From assembly GCA_900318445.1 (NCBI GenBank), contig ONKO01000017.1, positions 1-38,537 of the forward strand: a stretch of 38,537 bases of DNA. Direction: 5' to 3'. The notes under the pieces were generated by a model. It saw nothing but the letters and a program-made list of their open reading frames with translations. It was not told the DNA's origin and made no database searches. Both the position numbers and the translations under genes were made by a program. The DNA is from an uncultured Bacteroidales bacterium (lineage in GTDB: Bacteria; Bacteroidota; Bacteroidia; Bacteroidales; UBA932). Shown here one piece after another: positions 7,539 to 15,311 of the stretch (position 1 is the stretch's first letter; each line of letters opens with the position of its first letter).

Positions 7539-7634
7539 TCAGCGCCAAATCGGACATTTTTCGCGGGTTTTGTCCGATTTGGCGCTGAGTCGTTTCCAAA
7601 ATCGGACAAAAAAGGCAAAAATGTCGGATTTTGG
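7539..7634 (-). repeat. Palindromic repeat unit U3, inverted relative to U1/U2
   Basis: Read on the minus strand, this repeats U2 almost exactly outside the loops. Hairpin 7596-7634 has arms CCAAAATCGGACA and TGTCGGATTTTGG with the same single mismatch as U2. Hairpin 7539-7588 has a longer, perfect 18-bp stem (TCAGCGCCAAATCGGACA and its complement at 7571-7588) around a 14-nt loop. It lies 16 bp after the SDR gene and could terminate that operon. Confidence 0.86.
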
Positions 7635-7649
7635 AGAAAGTCACCAGAG

Positions 7650-7682
7650 AAATCGGACAAAAACGGCGAAAATGTCCGATTT
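7650..7682. repeat. Single palindromic module of the RAYT-associated family
   Basis: AAATCGGACA (7650-7659), a 13-nt loop AAAACGGCGAAAA, TGTCCGATTT (7673-7682). It is a perfect 10-bp palindrome of the same family. It sits 15 bp beyond unit U3 with no second module of its own. Confidence 0.85.
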
Positions 7683-7735
7683 TCAGGGAGGGAGAAGGGG
7701 CGAGGAGGAAGAATCGGCAAAGTTTTTGAAAAAAA

Positions 7736-7768
7736 TTTGGTCGTTAGAAAAAACTGTTCTATATTTGC
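7736..7768 (+). promoter_or_regulatory. Promoter of the ABC efflux operon
   Basis: TTTG (7736-7739), a 20-nt spacer, then TATATTTGC (7760-7768). This is a good Bacteroidetes -33/-7 match. The predicted 5' leader is about 25 nt and lacks a Shine-Dalgarno sequence but is A-rich. Confidence 0.8.
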
Positions 7769-7798
7769 AGTGTAATAGGATACTAATACAGCGAACAA

Positions 7799-8515
7799 AT
7801 GGCGCTCATCGAACTGAAAGACATTAACAAGACGTACAACAACGGTCAGCCGCTGCACGTGCTCAAGGGCATCAACCTCAACATTGAAAAGGGAGAGTTC
7901 GTGTCCATCATGGGGGCTTCGGGATCGGGAAAGAGTACACTCCTGAACATCCTGGGCATTCTGGACAATTACGACACAGGCACATACACCCTGGGCGGTA
8001 CGCTCATCAAAGACCTCTCGGAGAAGCAGGCGGCCGATTACCGCAACCACATGATCGGCTTCATCTTCCAGAGCTTCAACCTCATCAGCTTCAAAACGGC
8101 CGTGGAGAACGTGGAACTGCCTTTATATTATCAAGGTGTTCCCCGCCGGAAGCGCCACGAGATGGCCATGGAGTATCTGGAGAAACTGGGCCTCACCCCC
8201 TGGGCAACCCACTTCCCCAACGAAATGAGCGGCGGCCAGAAGCAGCGCGTCGCCATTGCCCGCGCCCTCATCACCAGCCCGCAGATTATCCTGGCCGATG
8301 AACCCACCGGCGCCCTGGATTCCAAAACCAGCGTGGAGGTCATGCAGCTTCTCAAAAAACTCAACGAAGAAGAAGGCATCACCATCATTGTGGTCACCCA
8401 CGAGAGCGGCGTTGCCAACGAAACCGACAAAATTATCCACATCAAGGACGGCGTCATCGGCCAGATTGAAGAAAACACGCACCACGACGCCTGGGGCGGT
8501 CCCCTCATGAAGTAA
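7799..8515 (+). CDS. ABC transporter ATP-binding protein, MacB/LolD-type
   Basis: A 238-aa cytosolic ATPase. It has Walker A GASGSGKST (about residues 39-47), a Q-loop in GFIFQSFNLIS, the signature MSGGQKQRVAIARAL, Walker B IILADEPTGALDS and the switch histidine in VVTHESG. This sequence class powers MacB- and LolCDE-like systems that export lipoproteins, peptides or drugs from the periplasmic side. It is the first gene of a five-gene operon. Its stop overlaps the first permease start by one base (TAATG). Unlike enterobacterial MacB, ATPase and permease are separate proteins. Confidence 0.95.
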   Translation: MALIELKDINKTYNNGQPLHVLKGINLNIEKGEFVSIMGASGSGKSTLLNILGILDNYDTGTYTLGGTLIKDLSEKQAADYRNHMIGFIFQSFNLISFKTAVENVELPLYYQGVPRRKRHEMAMEYLEKLGLTPWATHFPNEMSGGQKQRVAIARALITSPQIILADEPTGALDSKTSVEVMQLLKKLNEEEGITIIVVTHESGVANETDKIIHIKDGVIGQIEENTHHDAWGGPLMK

Positions 8516-9780
8516 TGAGAATCGAGATCATTCACGAGATAGCCAGTTCCCTGAGGAACAACAAGCTCCGCACGGCCCTTACGGGCTTTGCGGTGAGCTG
8601 GGGCATTTTCCTCCTGGTGACCCTCCTCGGCGCCGGAAACGGCCTCATGAATTCCTTCGCGGGAAACATGCAAAACTACATTTCACAAAGCATCGAAGTC
8701 GAAGGCTGGCGTACCTCCAAACCCTACAAGGGATATAAGGAAAACCGCATCATCGAACTGGACCAGAAAGACGTGGACTATACGGACGGCCCGACGTGGG
8801 AAGGCATCATCGGAGATGTCAGCGTTTCCACCGGTTCCACTTCCGCCGATCTGGCCCTGGGAGACAAAACCGCGAACGGATGGCTCCGGGGCGTCATGCC
8901 CGGCTTTGAGGAGCATAACAAAATCCAGATGAGCAGCGGCCGCTTCATCAACCGGGAAGACCTGGAGCAGCGCCGCAAGGTGATTGTCATCGCCAGTTCC
9001 CACGCCCGGGAGCTCATTCCCGGCAACCCCGACGCCGTCCTGGGCGCCTGGATTGCAGCCGGAAAAATCGCTTACCGCGTAGTGGGCATCTACCACACGG
9101 ACGAAAGCGACTTCCGCCGCGGCTGCTATATCCCCTACACCACCTACAAGGGAATTTACGACCATTCCGACAAGATTGACAACATTTCCTTCACTGTAGA
9201 CGGGCCCACTACCCTCCAGGATCACCAAGCCTTCGAAGACGCCTACACAAGCGTTCTCAAACGAAACCATGACATTGCTCCCGACGACAGCCGCGGCCTC
9301 TGGATCAACAACGGCTACACCCGCAACCTGCAGATGAGCGAGGGCAACCGCATCCTCAACATCGCCCTCTGGATCCTGGGCCTCCTTACCCTGGTGAGCG
9401 GCATCGTGGGCATTTCCAACATCATGCTCATCACCGTGAAGGAGCGCACCCACGAATTTGGCATCCGAAAGGCCATCGGCGCCCGTCCCGGAGCCATCCT
9501 CAAGCTCATCATCGCCGAGAGCATTGCCATCACGGCCCTCTTCGGCTACGTGGGCATGTTCCTGGGGATGGTAGCCTGCCAAATCCTGGATAAAACCGTA
9601 GGACAGAGCGGCGTGAACATCGGCATGGAAGAAATCCACATGCTGGTGAACCCCACTGTAGGACTGGACGTAGCGCTCGAAGCCACCCTCCTTCTGATTA
9701 TTGCCGGCACCCTCGCCGGGGCTATCCCCGCCTGGAAAGCCTCCCGTGTAAAACCCATTGAAGCCCTGAGAGCAGACTGA
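8515..9780 (+). CDS. MacB/FtsX-family ABC permease (first)
   Basis: A 421-aa permease of the MacB topology. One TM helix near the N-terminus (RTALTGFAVSWGIFLLVTLLGAGNGLM) is followed by a large periplasmic MacB_PCD domain (about residues 45-260). Three C-terminal TM helices carry the FtsX motif SNIMLITVKERTHEFGIRKAIGA. The protein ends with the typical PAWKASRVKPIEALR. It works as a mechanotransmitter driving the fusion protein and outer-membrane channel rather than as a classical pore (family knowledge). It overlaps both neighbours by one base, so the complex subunits are co-translated. It is paralogous to, but clearly different from, the next gene. Confidence 0.93.
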   Translation: MRIEIIHEIASSLRNNKLRTALTGFAVSWGIFLLVTLLGAGNGLMNSFAGNMQNYISQSIEVEGWRTSKPYKGYKENRIIELDQKDVDYTDGPTWEGIIGDVSVSTGSTSADLALGDKTANGWLRGVMPGFEEHNKIQMSSGRFINREDLEQRRKVIVIASSHARELIPGNPDAVLGAWIAAGKIAYRVVGIYHTDESDFRRGCYIPYTTYKGIYDHSDKIDNISFTVDGPTTLQDHQAFEDAYTSVLKRNHDIAPDDSRGLWINNGYTRNLQMSEGNRILNIALWILGLLTLVSGIVGISNIMLITVKERTHEFGIRKAIGARPGAILKLIIAESIAITALFGYVGMFLGMVACQILDKTVGQSGVNIGMEEIHMLVNPTVGLDVALEATLLLIIAGTLAGAIPAWKASRVKPIEALRAD

Positions 9781-11036
9781 TGAAAAAGTGGTTTGATACA
9801 GATACGTTCCGGGAAATCCTGGACAGCATCCTGCGCAACAAGAGCCGCAGCATCCTCACCGGCTTCGGCGTGTTCTGGGGCATCTTCATGCTGATGCTCC
9901 TGACCGGCGGCAGCCAGGGACTCAAAGACCTCCTGAACAAGAATTTCGAAGGCTTTGCACAGAATACCTGCATCGCTTTCTCCAACTCTACCTCCAAGCC
10001 GTTCAAGGGCTTCAAGAAGGGCCGCACCTGGGAAATGACCTATTCCGACGTAGACCGCCTGCGGAACCTGATGCCGGAACTGGAGACCGTCACCCCCACC
10101 GTAGGCCTGTGGGGCAAGAGCGTCACCCGCGACGAAAACTCCTCATCGGAAGCCGTCGTGCGCGGGGCGCGGGCCGATTACGTGAATATCGAGACGCCCC
10201 AGATGATGTATGGCCGATACCTCAACGAGGCCGATGTAGCCCAGGAGCGGAAAGTGTGCGTACTGGGAAAGAAAGTGTACGCCGACCTTTTCCCCGAGGG
10301 CGGAGATCCCTGCGGCAAACGCATCTGCATCTCCGGCTCCTACTATAATGTCATCGGCGTGGACTGGAGAGAAGGCGGCGGTATCCAGATCAACGGCAGC
10401 AACTCAGACCTCGTGACCATTCCCCTTACCCAGGCCATCAAGGCCTATAACCTGGGAAACACCATCCAGCTCCTGTGCTTCACGGCCAAGCCGGGCTACA
10501 CCATGAGCGACCTCACCCCGCGCGTCCGGGAGATCCTGGCCCGGGCCCACTACTTTGACCCCACGGACGAGCAGGCCCTGTTCCTGCTCAACACCCAGCT
10601 TATCTTCGGCATCGTGGACAACCTGTTCAAGGGCATCAACTTCCTGGTCTGGCTCATCGGCCTGGGAACGCTGCTCGCCGGTGTCATCGGCGTATCCAAC
10701 ATCATGATGGTGAGCGTGAAGGAGCGCACCACCGAGATTGGCATCCGCCGCGCCATTGGCGCTACGCCCCGCCAGATTCTGGGCCAGATCATCTCCGAGA
10801 GCATCGTGCTTACGCTGGTGGCCGGCATGGGAGGCATTGTCCTGAGCGTACTCATCCTGGCCGGCGTGGAGATGGGAATGACCGAAGACGGCATTCTCAA
10901 GGCAGCCTTCCAGGTGCCCTTCGGAACAGCCATGCTGGCGGCGTCGCTCCTGACTGTACTCGGCGTCGTAGCCGGCCTCATGCCTGCCTCCCGCGCCATG
11001 CAGATCAAACCCGTAGATGCAATGAGAGACGAATAA
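9780..11036 (+). CDS. MacB/FtsX-family ABC permease (second)
   Basis: A 418-aa permease with the same four-helix plan. The N-terminal helix lies in KSRSILTGFGVFWGIFMLMLLTGGSQGL, with a periplasmic domain to about residue 270. The FtsX block SNIMMVSVKERTTEIGIRRAIGATPRQIL precedes the C-terminal helices, and the end is PASRAMQIKPVDAMRDE. The ATG overlaps the upstream stop (TGATG). Two non-identical permeases beside one ATPase suggest a heterodimeric membrane part. The fusion-protein gene follows after 15 bp. Confidence 0.93.
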   Translation: MKKWFDTDTFREILDSILRNKSRSILTGFGVFWGIFMLMLLTGGSQGLKDLLNKNFEGFAQNTCIAFSNSTSKPFKGFKKGRTWEMTYSDVDRLRNLMPELETVTPTVGLWGKSVTRDENSSSEAVVRGARADYVNIETPQMMYGRYLNEADVAQERKVCVLGKKVYADLFPEGGDPCGKRICISGSYYNVIGVDWREGGGIQINGSNSDLVTIPLTQAIKAYNLGNTIQLLCFTAKPGYTMSDLTPRVREILARAHYFDPTDEQALFLLNTQLIFGIVDNLFKGINFLVWLIGLGTLLAGVIGVSNIMMVSVKERTTEIGIRRAIGATPRQILGQIISESIVLTLVAGMGGIVLSVLILAGVEMGMTEDGILKAAFQVPFGTAMLAASLLTVLGVVAGLMPASRAMQIKPVDAMRDE

Positions 11037-11051
11037 AAACAAATTACAGAT

Positions 11052-12146
11052 ATGAAAAAGTTTGGTAAAATTTTGATGGTCCTTGCGATTGCAGCCGTTT
11101 TCATCGGCACCTTCGCTTACCTTTTCCGCCGGTCCCAGCCCAAGGAAATCCAGTATCAGGAGCTGGTCCCCGAGACCGGCAGCATCTCCAAGAGCACCGT
11201 TGTCACGGGCAAGATCCAGCCCCGCGACGAGGTGAACGTGAAGCCCCAGATTAATGGCATCGTGGCCGAACTCTACAAGAAGGCCGGCGAGACCGTGCAG
11301 CAGAACGAGGTCATCGCCAAACTCAAGGTCATCCCCGACATGAGTTCCCTCTCCAGCGCCCAGAGCCGGCTGCGCCTTTCCGAAATGAACCTCAAACAGG
11401 CCCAGATCAACTACGACCGCGAAAAGGCCCTCTACGACCAGAAACTCGTGAGTGCCGAGGAATTCGAGAAAGTGAGCCAGGCCCTGCAGCAGGCAAAGGA
11501 AGAGAAAGCCGTCTCCCAGGAAACCCTGGAAATCGTGCGCGACGGCGTATCGTCCTCCAACAAGAGCGGAAGTACCACCCTGGTGCGTTCCACCATCTCC
11601 GGCCTCATCCTGGATATCCCGGTGAAGGTAGGTAACTCCGTCACCATGTCCAACACCTTCAACGACGGTACCACCATCGCCACCGTGGCCAACATGGACG
11701 ACCTCATCTTTGACGGCAACATTGACGAGACCGAGGTGGGACGCCTCCACGTGGGCCTTCCCGTCCGCATCAGCGTAGGCGCCCTGCAGGATGTGCACTT
11801 TGACGCGGCCCTCGAATACATCGCTCCCAAGGCCACCGAGTCGGGCGGCACCAACCTGTTCGAGATCAAGGCTTCCGTGAAGGTTCCTGCCGGCATCACC
11901 ATCCGCAGCGGTTACAGCGCCAATGCCGAGATTGTCCTCCAGGAAGCCCACGATGTAGTGACCGTCGCCGAGAGCGCCATCCAGTGGGAAGGTGACAGCA
12001 CCTTTGTCTATGTCATGGACGGCGGAACCTGGAACAAGCGCGTCGTGGAAACCGGCCTGTCGGACGGTGTAAACATTGAAGTGCGCAGCGGCCTCGCCGC
12101 CGGTGAAAAAGTACGCGGTCCCCAGATTATCACTAACACCAAGTAA
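11052..12146 (+). CDS. Periplasmic membrane-fusion (adaptor) protein, HlyD/MacA family
   Basis: A 364-aa adaptor that bridges an inner-membrane pump to an outer-membrane channel. An N-terminal signal anchor (KILMVLAIAAVFIGTFAYLF) is followed by a lipoyl half-motif (VVTGKIQPRDEVNVKPQINGIVAELYKKAGETV). A short coiled-coil hairpin spans about residues 95-165 and is rich in Gln and Glu (SSAQSRLRLSEMNLKQAQINYDREKALYD is its first helix region). The second lipoyl half and beta-barrel follow. The C-terminal membrane-proximal domain ends VEVRSGLAAGEKV-like. The start ATG lies after an A-rich stretch typical of Bacteroidetes initiation. The channel gene starts 3 bp downstream. Confidence 0.93.
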   Translation: MKKFGKILMVLAIAAVFIGTFAYLFRRSQPKEIQYQELVPETGSISKSTVVTGKIQPRDEVNVKPQINGIVAELYKKAGETVQQNEVIAKLKVIPDMSSLSSAQSRLRLSEMNLKQAQINYDREKALYDQKLVSAEEFEKVSQALQQAKEEKAVSQETLEIVRDGVSSSNKSGSTTLVRSTISGLILDIPVKVGNSVTMSNTFNDGTTIATVANMDDLIFDGNIDETEVGRLHVGLPVRISVGALQDVHFDAALEYIAPKATESGGTNLFEIKASVKVPAGITIRSGYSANAEIVLQEAHDVVTVAESAIQWEGDSTFVYVMDGGTWNKRVVETGLSDGVNIEVRSGLAAGEKVRGPQIITNTK

Positions 12147-12149
12147 GCC

Positions 12150-13460
12150 ATGAAAGCCTTATTCATAGCCCTTGCCCTCCTGCAGACGCCGCAGGAGGAG
12201 CCCAGCCTCGACCACCCCTGGACCCTTCAGGAGTGCACGGAGTGGGCCCTTGAGCACAATCTCACCATAGCCGCACAGGCAGCCAGCGTAGAAGGCCGGG
12301 AGATTGAGAAAAACACCGCCGACATGTCCTGGCTTCCGTCCGTGAACGCATCGGCCAGCCAGAACTGGAGCTTCGGCCGCGGCCTGGGCGGCAACAACAC
12401 CTACGAGAGCGGCAATACCTCCAGCACCAGCTTCAACCTGGGTGCCAGCATGAACCTGTTCGACGGACTGGCCACTCCCCGCCGCATACAGCTGGCCGCC
12501 CTCAACCTGGAGGCTGCCACCGCCGACCTGGAAAAAGCCCGCAACGACATCCGCGTGCAGGTAGCGCAGGCCTATGTCCAGATCCTCTACAATTACGAGA
12601 TAGCCGATGTCGCCCGCGAGCAGCTCTCCATCGATTCCCTGCAGGTCGCCCGCCTGGAAGGTCTCTTCGCAACCGGAAGGGCCTCGTCCGCCGAACTCTC
12701 CCAGCAGAAAGCTTCCCTGGCCCAGAGCCAGGTAACCGTCATCCAGGCACAGAACAACGTGCGCACATCCCTGCTCACGCTGGCCCAGCTGCTGGAACTT
12801 CCAAATTGGGAAAGCTTCTCGGTGGTGCGTCCCGAGGTATCGCTCGAAGAGGTGGTCATCGGCCATCCCGACGACATCTATGCCGATGCCCTGGGCATCC
12901 GCCCGGAGATTCAGGCCGAGCAGATTCGCCTCCAAGGTGCTGCCAGGCAGCTCCAGATTGCCAAGGCCGCGTATTCTCCCTCGCTCTCGCTGAGCGGAGG
13001 CATGGGCAGCAACTACTACACGTCCTTTGGCTCCCAGGGCTTCTGGAACCAGCTGAGCAACAACTTCAGCCAGTATGTGGGCCTGTCCCTGAGCATCCCC
13101 ATCTTCAACAAGTTCTCTACCCGCAACCAGGTTCGCAGCGCCCGCCTGCAGCAGAGCACCCAGGCGCTCCAGCTGCGCCGTGCCGAGCAGACGCTCTACA
13201 AGGAAATCCAGCAGGCCTGGAACGGAGCCGTAGCCGCCCGCGCCAAGTGGGAAGCCTCCCATACGGCCGCCGATGCCGCCCTGGATGCCTTCGTGCTCAT
13301 GCAGGGCAAGTACGAGAACGGCAAGGCCACCCTCACCGAGTTCAATGAAAGCCGCAACCGCCTGGTGAAAGCCCAGTCCGATGCCGTACAGGCCACCTAC
13401 GAATATGTGTTCCAGACCCGCCTGGTAGAGTTCTACCGCGGCGGCGCCCTCACCCTGTAA
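12150..13460 (+). CDS. TolC-family outer membrane efflux protein
   Basis: A 436-aa outer-membrane factor with two OEP repeats. The first contains WTLQECTEWALEHNLTIAAQ and SFNLGASMNLFDGLATPRRIQLA. The second contains ALGIRPEIQAEQIRLQGAARQLQIAKAAYSPSLSLSGG and YVGLSLSIPIFNKFSTRNQVRSARLQ. The N-terminus (MKALFIALALLQ) is a short signal peptide. As the last gene of the operon it would complete a MacAB-TolC-like tripartite pump spanning both membranes. Substrate is unknown; drugs, peptides or lipoproteins are possible. The coding sequence ends at a GC-rich hairpin and the long-hairpin element. Confidence 0.93.
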   Translation: MKALFIALALLQTPQEEPSLDHPWTLQECTEWALEHNLTIAAQAASVEGREIEKNTADMSWLPSVNASASQNWSFGRGLGGNNTYESGNTSSTSFNLGASMNLFDGLATPRRIQLAALNLEAATADLEKARNDIRVQVAQAYVQILYNYEIADVAREQLSIDSLQVARLEGLFATGRASSAELSQQKASLAQSQVTVIQAQNNVRTSLLTLAQLLELPNWESFSVVRPEVSLEEVVIGHPDDIYADALGIRPEIQAEQIRLQGAARQLQIAKAAYSPSLSLSGGMGSNYYTSFGSQGFWNQLSNNFSQYVGLSLSIPIFNKFSTRNQVRSARLQQSTQALQLRRAEQTLYKEIQQAWNGAVAARAKWEASHTAADAALDAFVLMQGKYENGKATLTEFNESRNRLVKAQSDAVQATYEYVFQTRLVEFYRGGALTL

Positions 13461-13485
13461 CGTCGGAGGCGCCCGGCCTCCGACG
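13461..13485 (+). terminator. GC-rich hairpin directly after the efflux operon
   Basis: CGTCGGAGGC, loop GCCCG, GCCTCCGACG: a perfect 10-bp stem starting at the base after the tolC-like stop codon. There is no T tract directly behind it. It may work with the larger hairpin that begins 2 bp later. Confidence 0.6.
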
Positions 13486-13487
13486 TA

Positions 13488-13569
13488 TAACGCGAAAAAC
13501 CCGGAAAAGTGCGTTACTGCCTCCCCCTAGTGGGAACGTGTAACACGTTTTTCCGGGTTTTTCGCGTTA
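13488..13569 (+). repeat. 82-bp long-hairpin element, copy 1
   Basis: The outer arms are 21 bp and perfectly complementary (starting TAACGCGAAAAACCCGGAA; ending with its complement). The inner arms GCGTTAC and GTAACAC pair with one mismatch, leaving a loop containing CCCCCTAGTGGG. The stem contains A5-CCCGG-A4 and T4-CCGGG-T5, the shape of a bidirectional intrinsic terminator. The reverse complement of copy 2 (15229-15310) is identical at 80 of 82 positions. The two differences are positions 5 and 78, which pair with each other. Confidence 0.9.
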
Positions 13570-13599
13570 CTGGTCTAATATGCATTAGCACATTTTTTG

Positions 13600-13608
13600 T
13601 ACCTTTGC
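13600..13608 (+). promoter_or_regulatory. -7 box of the S41 protease gene
   Basis: TACCTTTGC is followed by CCAGTT and then the ATG at 13615. This implies a leaderless or nearly leaderless mRNA. No good TTTG is seen at the expected -33 position, which falls just after the end of the 82-bp hairpin element. Confidence 0.65.
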
Positions 13609-13614
13609 CCAGTT

Positions 13615-15219
13615 ATGAAACGATTCTTTGTTGCAGTGGCCGCCCTGGCGGTCACTTTGAGCGCCTCGGCGCAGTCAAAAAGCTTTACCCTGGGCAAGTG
13701 GGTAGAGGTTGAAAATGCCATTTTGAAAGAACTCAACCGTTCCTATGTGGACTCCCTGGAGGTGGGACGCATTGAGCGGGCCGGCGTCGATGCCAAGCTG
13801 GAGGCGCTGGATCCCTATACCGTCTATGTGCCGGAAGAGGAGCAGGAAGACTTCCAGATGATGCTGAGCAATACCTACGGAGGTATTGGCGCCATCATCT
13901 ATAAGCCGGACGTGAACGGAAACGTCATCATCAACGAGCCTTATGCCGGATCTCCCGCCGCCAAGGCCGGTCTCCGCTGCGGAGACGAGATAGAGGCCAT
14001 TGACGGCGTTACCACCCACGGCCTCACCAGCCAGCAGAGCAGTGACCGCATGCGGGGAAAGCCCGGTACCCAGGTGGTGTTCCGTGTGAAAAAGCTGCGG
14101 GGAGAGACCATTGACGTTCCGGTAACGCGCGAACGCATCGTGCTGCCTTCCCTCTCCTATGTGGGCATGCTCAATGAGAAGGACGGCTACATCCTTCTGG
14201 ATAAGTTCACCGACGGCGTGGGCCAGGGCATCCGGGATGCCTACCACACCCTTAAGGCCCAGGGCATGCAGCGCCTGGTGCTGGATCTTCGCGGCAATGG
14301 CGGCGGCCTTATGAACGAGGCCGTGAACATTGTTTCGCTCTTTGTCCCCAAGGGTTCGGTTGTGGTAAGTGCCAAGGGCCGGGCCGCGGGATCGGCTGCC
14401 ACATATAAGACCACCACAGACCCGGTAGACACCGAGATTCCCATCCTGGTGCTGGTAGACAGCGGCAGTGCATCGGCCAGTGAGATTGTCTCCGGCGCCC
14501 TGCAGGACTACGACCGCGCCACCATTGCCGGTACGCGCACCTTCGGAAAGGGCCTTGTGCAGAGTATCCGTCCGCTGCCCTACAATGGCCAGCTCAAGGT
14601 GACCACCGCCAAGTACTATACGCCTTCGGGTCGATGCGTGCAGGCCATCGACTACAGCCACCGCAACGAGGACGGCAGTGTGGGACACATCCCCGATTCC
14701 CTCACCCACAGCTTCACAACGGCGCACGGACGTACGGTGAAGGACGGCGGCGGCATTACCCCGGATTTTGAAGTGAAGGCCCACCGCTATTCCCGCCTTA
14801 CCTACTCGCTGGTTTACAGTGGCATCACCGAGCAGTATGCCCTGGAGTATGTGAGAAAGCATGAGTCTATCCCGGCGGCAGATGATTTCCGCTTCACAGA
14901 CTACGAAGACTTCATTGCTTTTGCCAAGGACAAGGAGTTTGACTATCGTTCATCGGCCCGGGCCCTCTTTGACGAGATGAAAAAGAGCCTGGAGGAAGAC
15001 GGTCTCACCGAGGCCATGGGCTCGGAACTGGATGCCCTGGCAAAATCCCTGGACATGGACAAGGAAACCTTCCTCCGCCTCAAGAAAGACGAAATCATTC
15101 CCTTTATCGAAGAAGAGATTGTGGTACGCTACTACTTCCAGGAAGCCGGCGTAAAGGTGCGAATTCGTTACGATGAGCAGCTTGCCAAGGCATTGGAGGT
15201 GCCGGCTATCACTTATTGA
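13615..15219 (+). CDS. S41-family C-terminal processing peptidase (CtpA/Prc-like)
   Basis: A 534-aa exported serine protease. The signal peptide is MKRFFVAVAALAVTLSASAQ. A tail-recognition PDZ domain spans about residues 85-170 (GGIGAIIYKPD; SPAAKAGLRCGDEIEAIDG). The protease core holds the nucleophile Ser287 in SGSASASEIVSGALQD and the general-base Lys312 in GTRTFGKGLVQ, 25 residues apart as in CtpA. The C-terminal 150 residues are helical and charged. Such enzymes trim or degrade periplasmic proteins from their C-termini. The frame is open to 13597, but the signal peptide starts at 13615, seven bases after the -7 TTTG. The gene stands alone, with inverted copies of the 82-bp element on both sides. 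Confidence 0.95.
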   Translation: MKRFFVAVAALAVTLSASAQSKSFTLGKWVEVENAILKELNRSYVDSLEVGRIERAGVDAKLEALDPYTVYVPEEEQEDFQMMLSNTYGGIGAIIYKPDVNGNVIINEPYAGSPAAKAGLRCGDEIEAIDGVTTHGLTSQQSSDRMRGKPGTQVVFRVKKLRGETIDVPVTRERIVLPSLSYVGMLNEKDGYILLDKFTDGVGQGIRDAYHTLKAQGMQRLVLDLRGNGGGLMNEAVNIVSLFVPKGSVVVSAKGRAAGSAATYKTTTDPVDTEIPILVLVDSGSASASEIVSGALQDYDRATIAGTRTFGKGLVQSIRPLPYNGQLKVTTAKYYTPSGRCVQAIDYSHRNEDGSVGHIPDSLTHSFTTAHGRTVKDGGGITPDFEVKAHRYSRLTYSLVYSGITEQYALEYVRKHESIPAADDFRFTDYEDFIAFAKDKEFDYRSSARALFDEMKKSLEEDGLTEAMGSELDALAKSLDMDKETFLRLKKDEIIPFIEEEIVVRYYFQEAGVKVRIRYDEQLAKALEVPAITY

Positions 15220-15227
15220 TATAAGCA

Positions 15228-15311
15228 ATAACACGAAAAACCCGGAAAAACGTGTTACACGTTCCCACTAGGGGGAGGCAGTAACGCACTTTTCCGGGTT
15301 TTTCGTGTTAT
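15228..15311 (-). repeat. 82-bp long-hairpin element, copy 2, inverted
   Basis: An inverted copy of the element at 13488-13569. The core is 15229-15310 and a further A-T pair at the ends extends it to 84 bp. The outer arms read TAACACGAAAAACCCGGAAA and its complement. It starts 9 bp after the S41 stop, and its last three core bases are the stop codon of the convergent U32 gene. Position and A-tract/GC-stem/T-tract shape suit a shared bidirectional terminator. Confidence 0.9.

Noticed and set aside
7539-7682. Possible CRISPR array from regularly recurring 10-mers
   Set aside because: The recurring units are palindromes in both orientations with variable spacing and A/T-rich loops. There are no unique spacers of constant length and no cas genes.
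7243-7827. Frame running from the SDR gene through the repeats into the ABC leader
   Set aside because: Its only apparent similarity is to translated repeat peptides (RFQNRTKKAKMSDF) found at the other repeat copies.
13488-15310. Composite transposon made of the two 82-bp inverted copies around the S41 gene
   Set aside because: The copies are short hairpins without a transposase, no target-site duplication was seen, and the S41 gene matches its neighbours in composition. Inversion by recombination is still possible.
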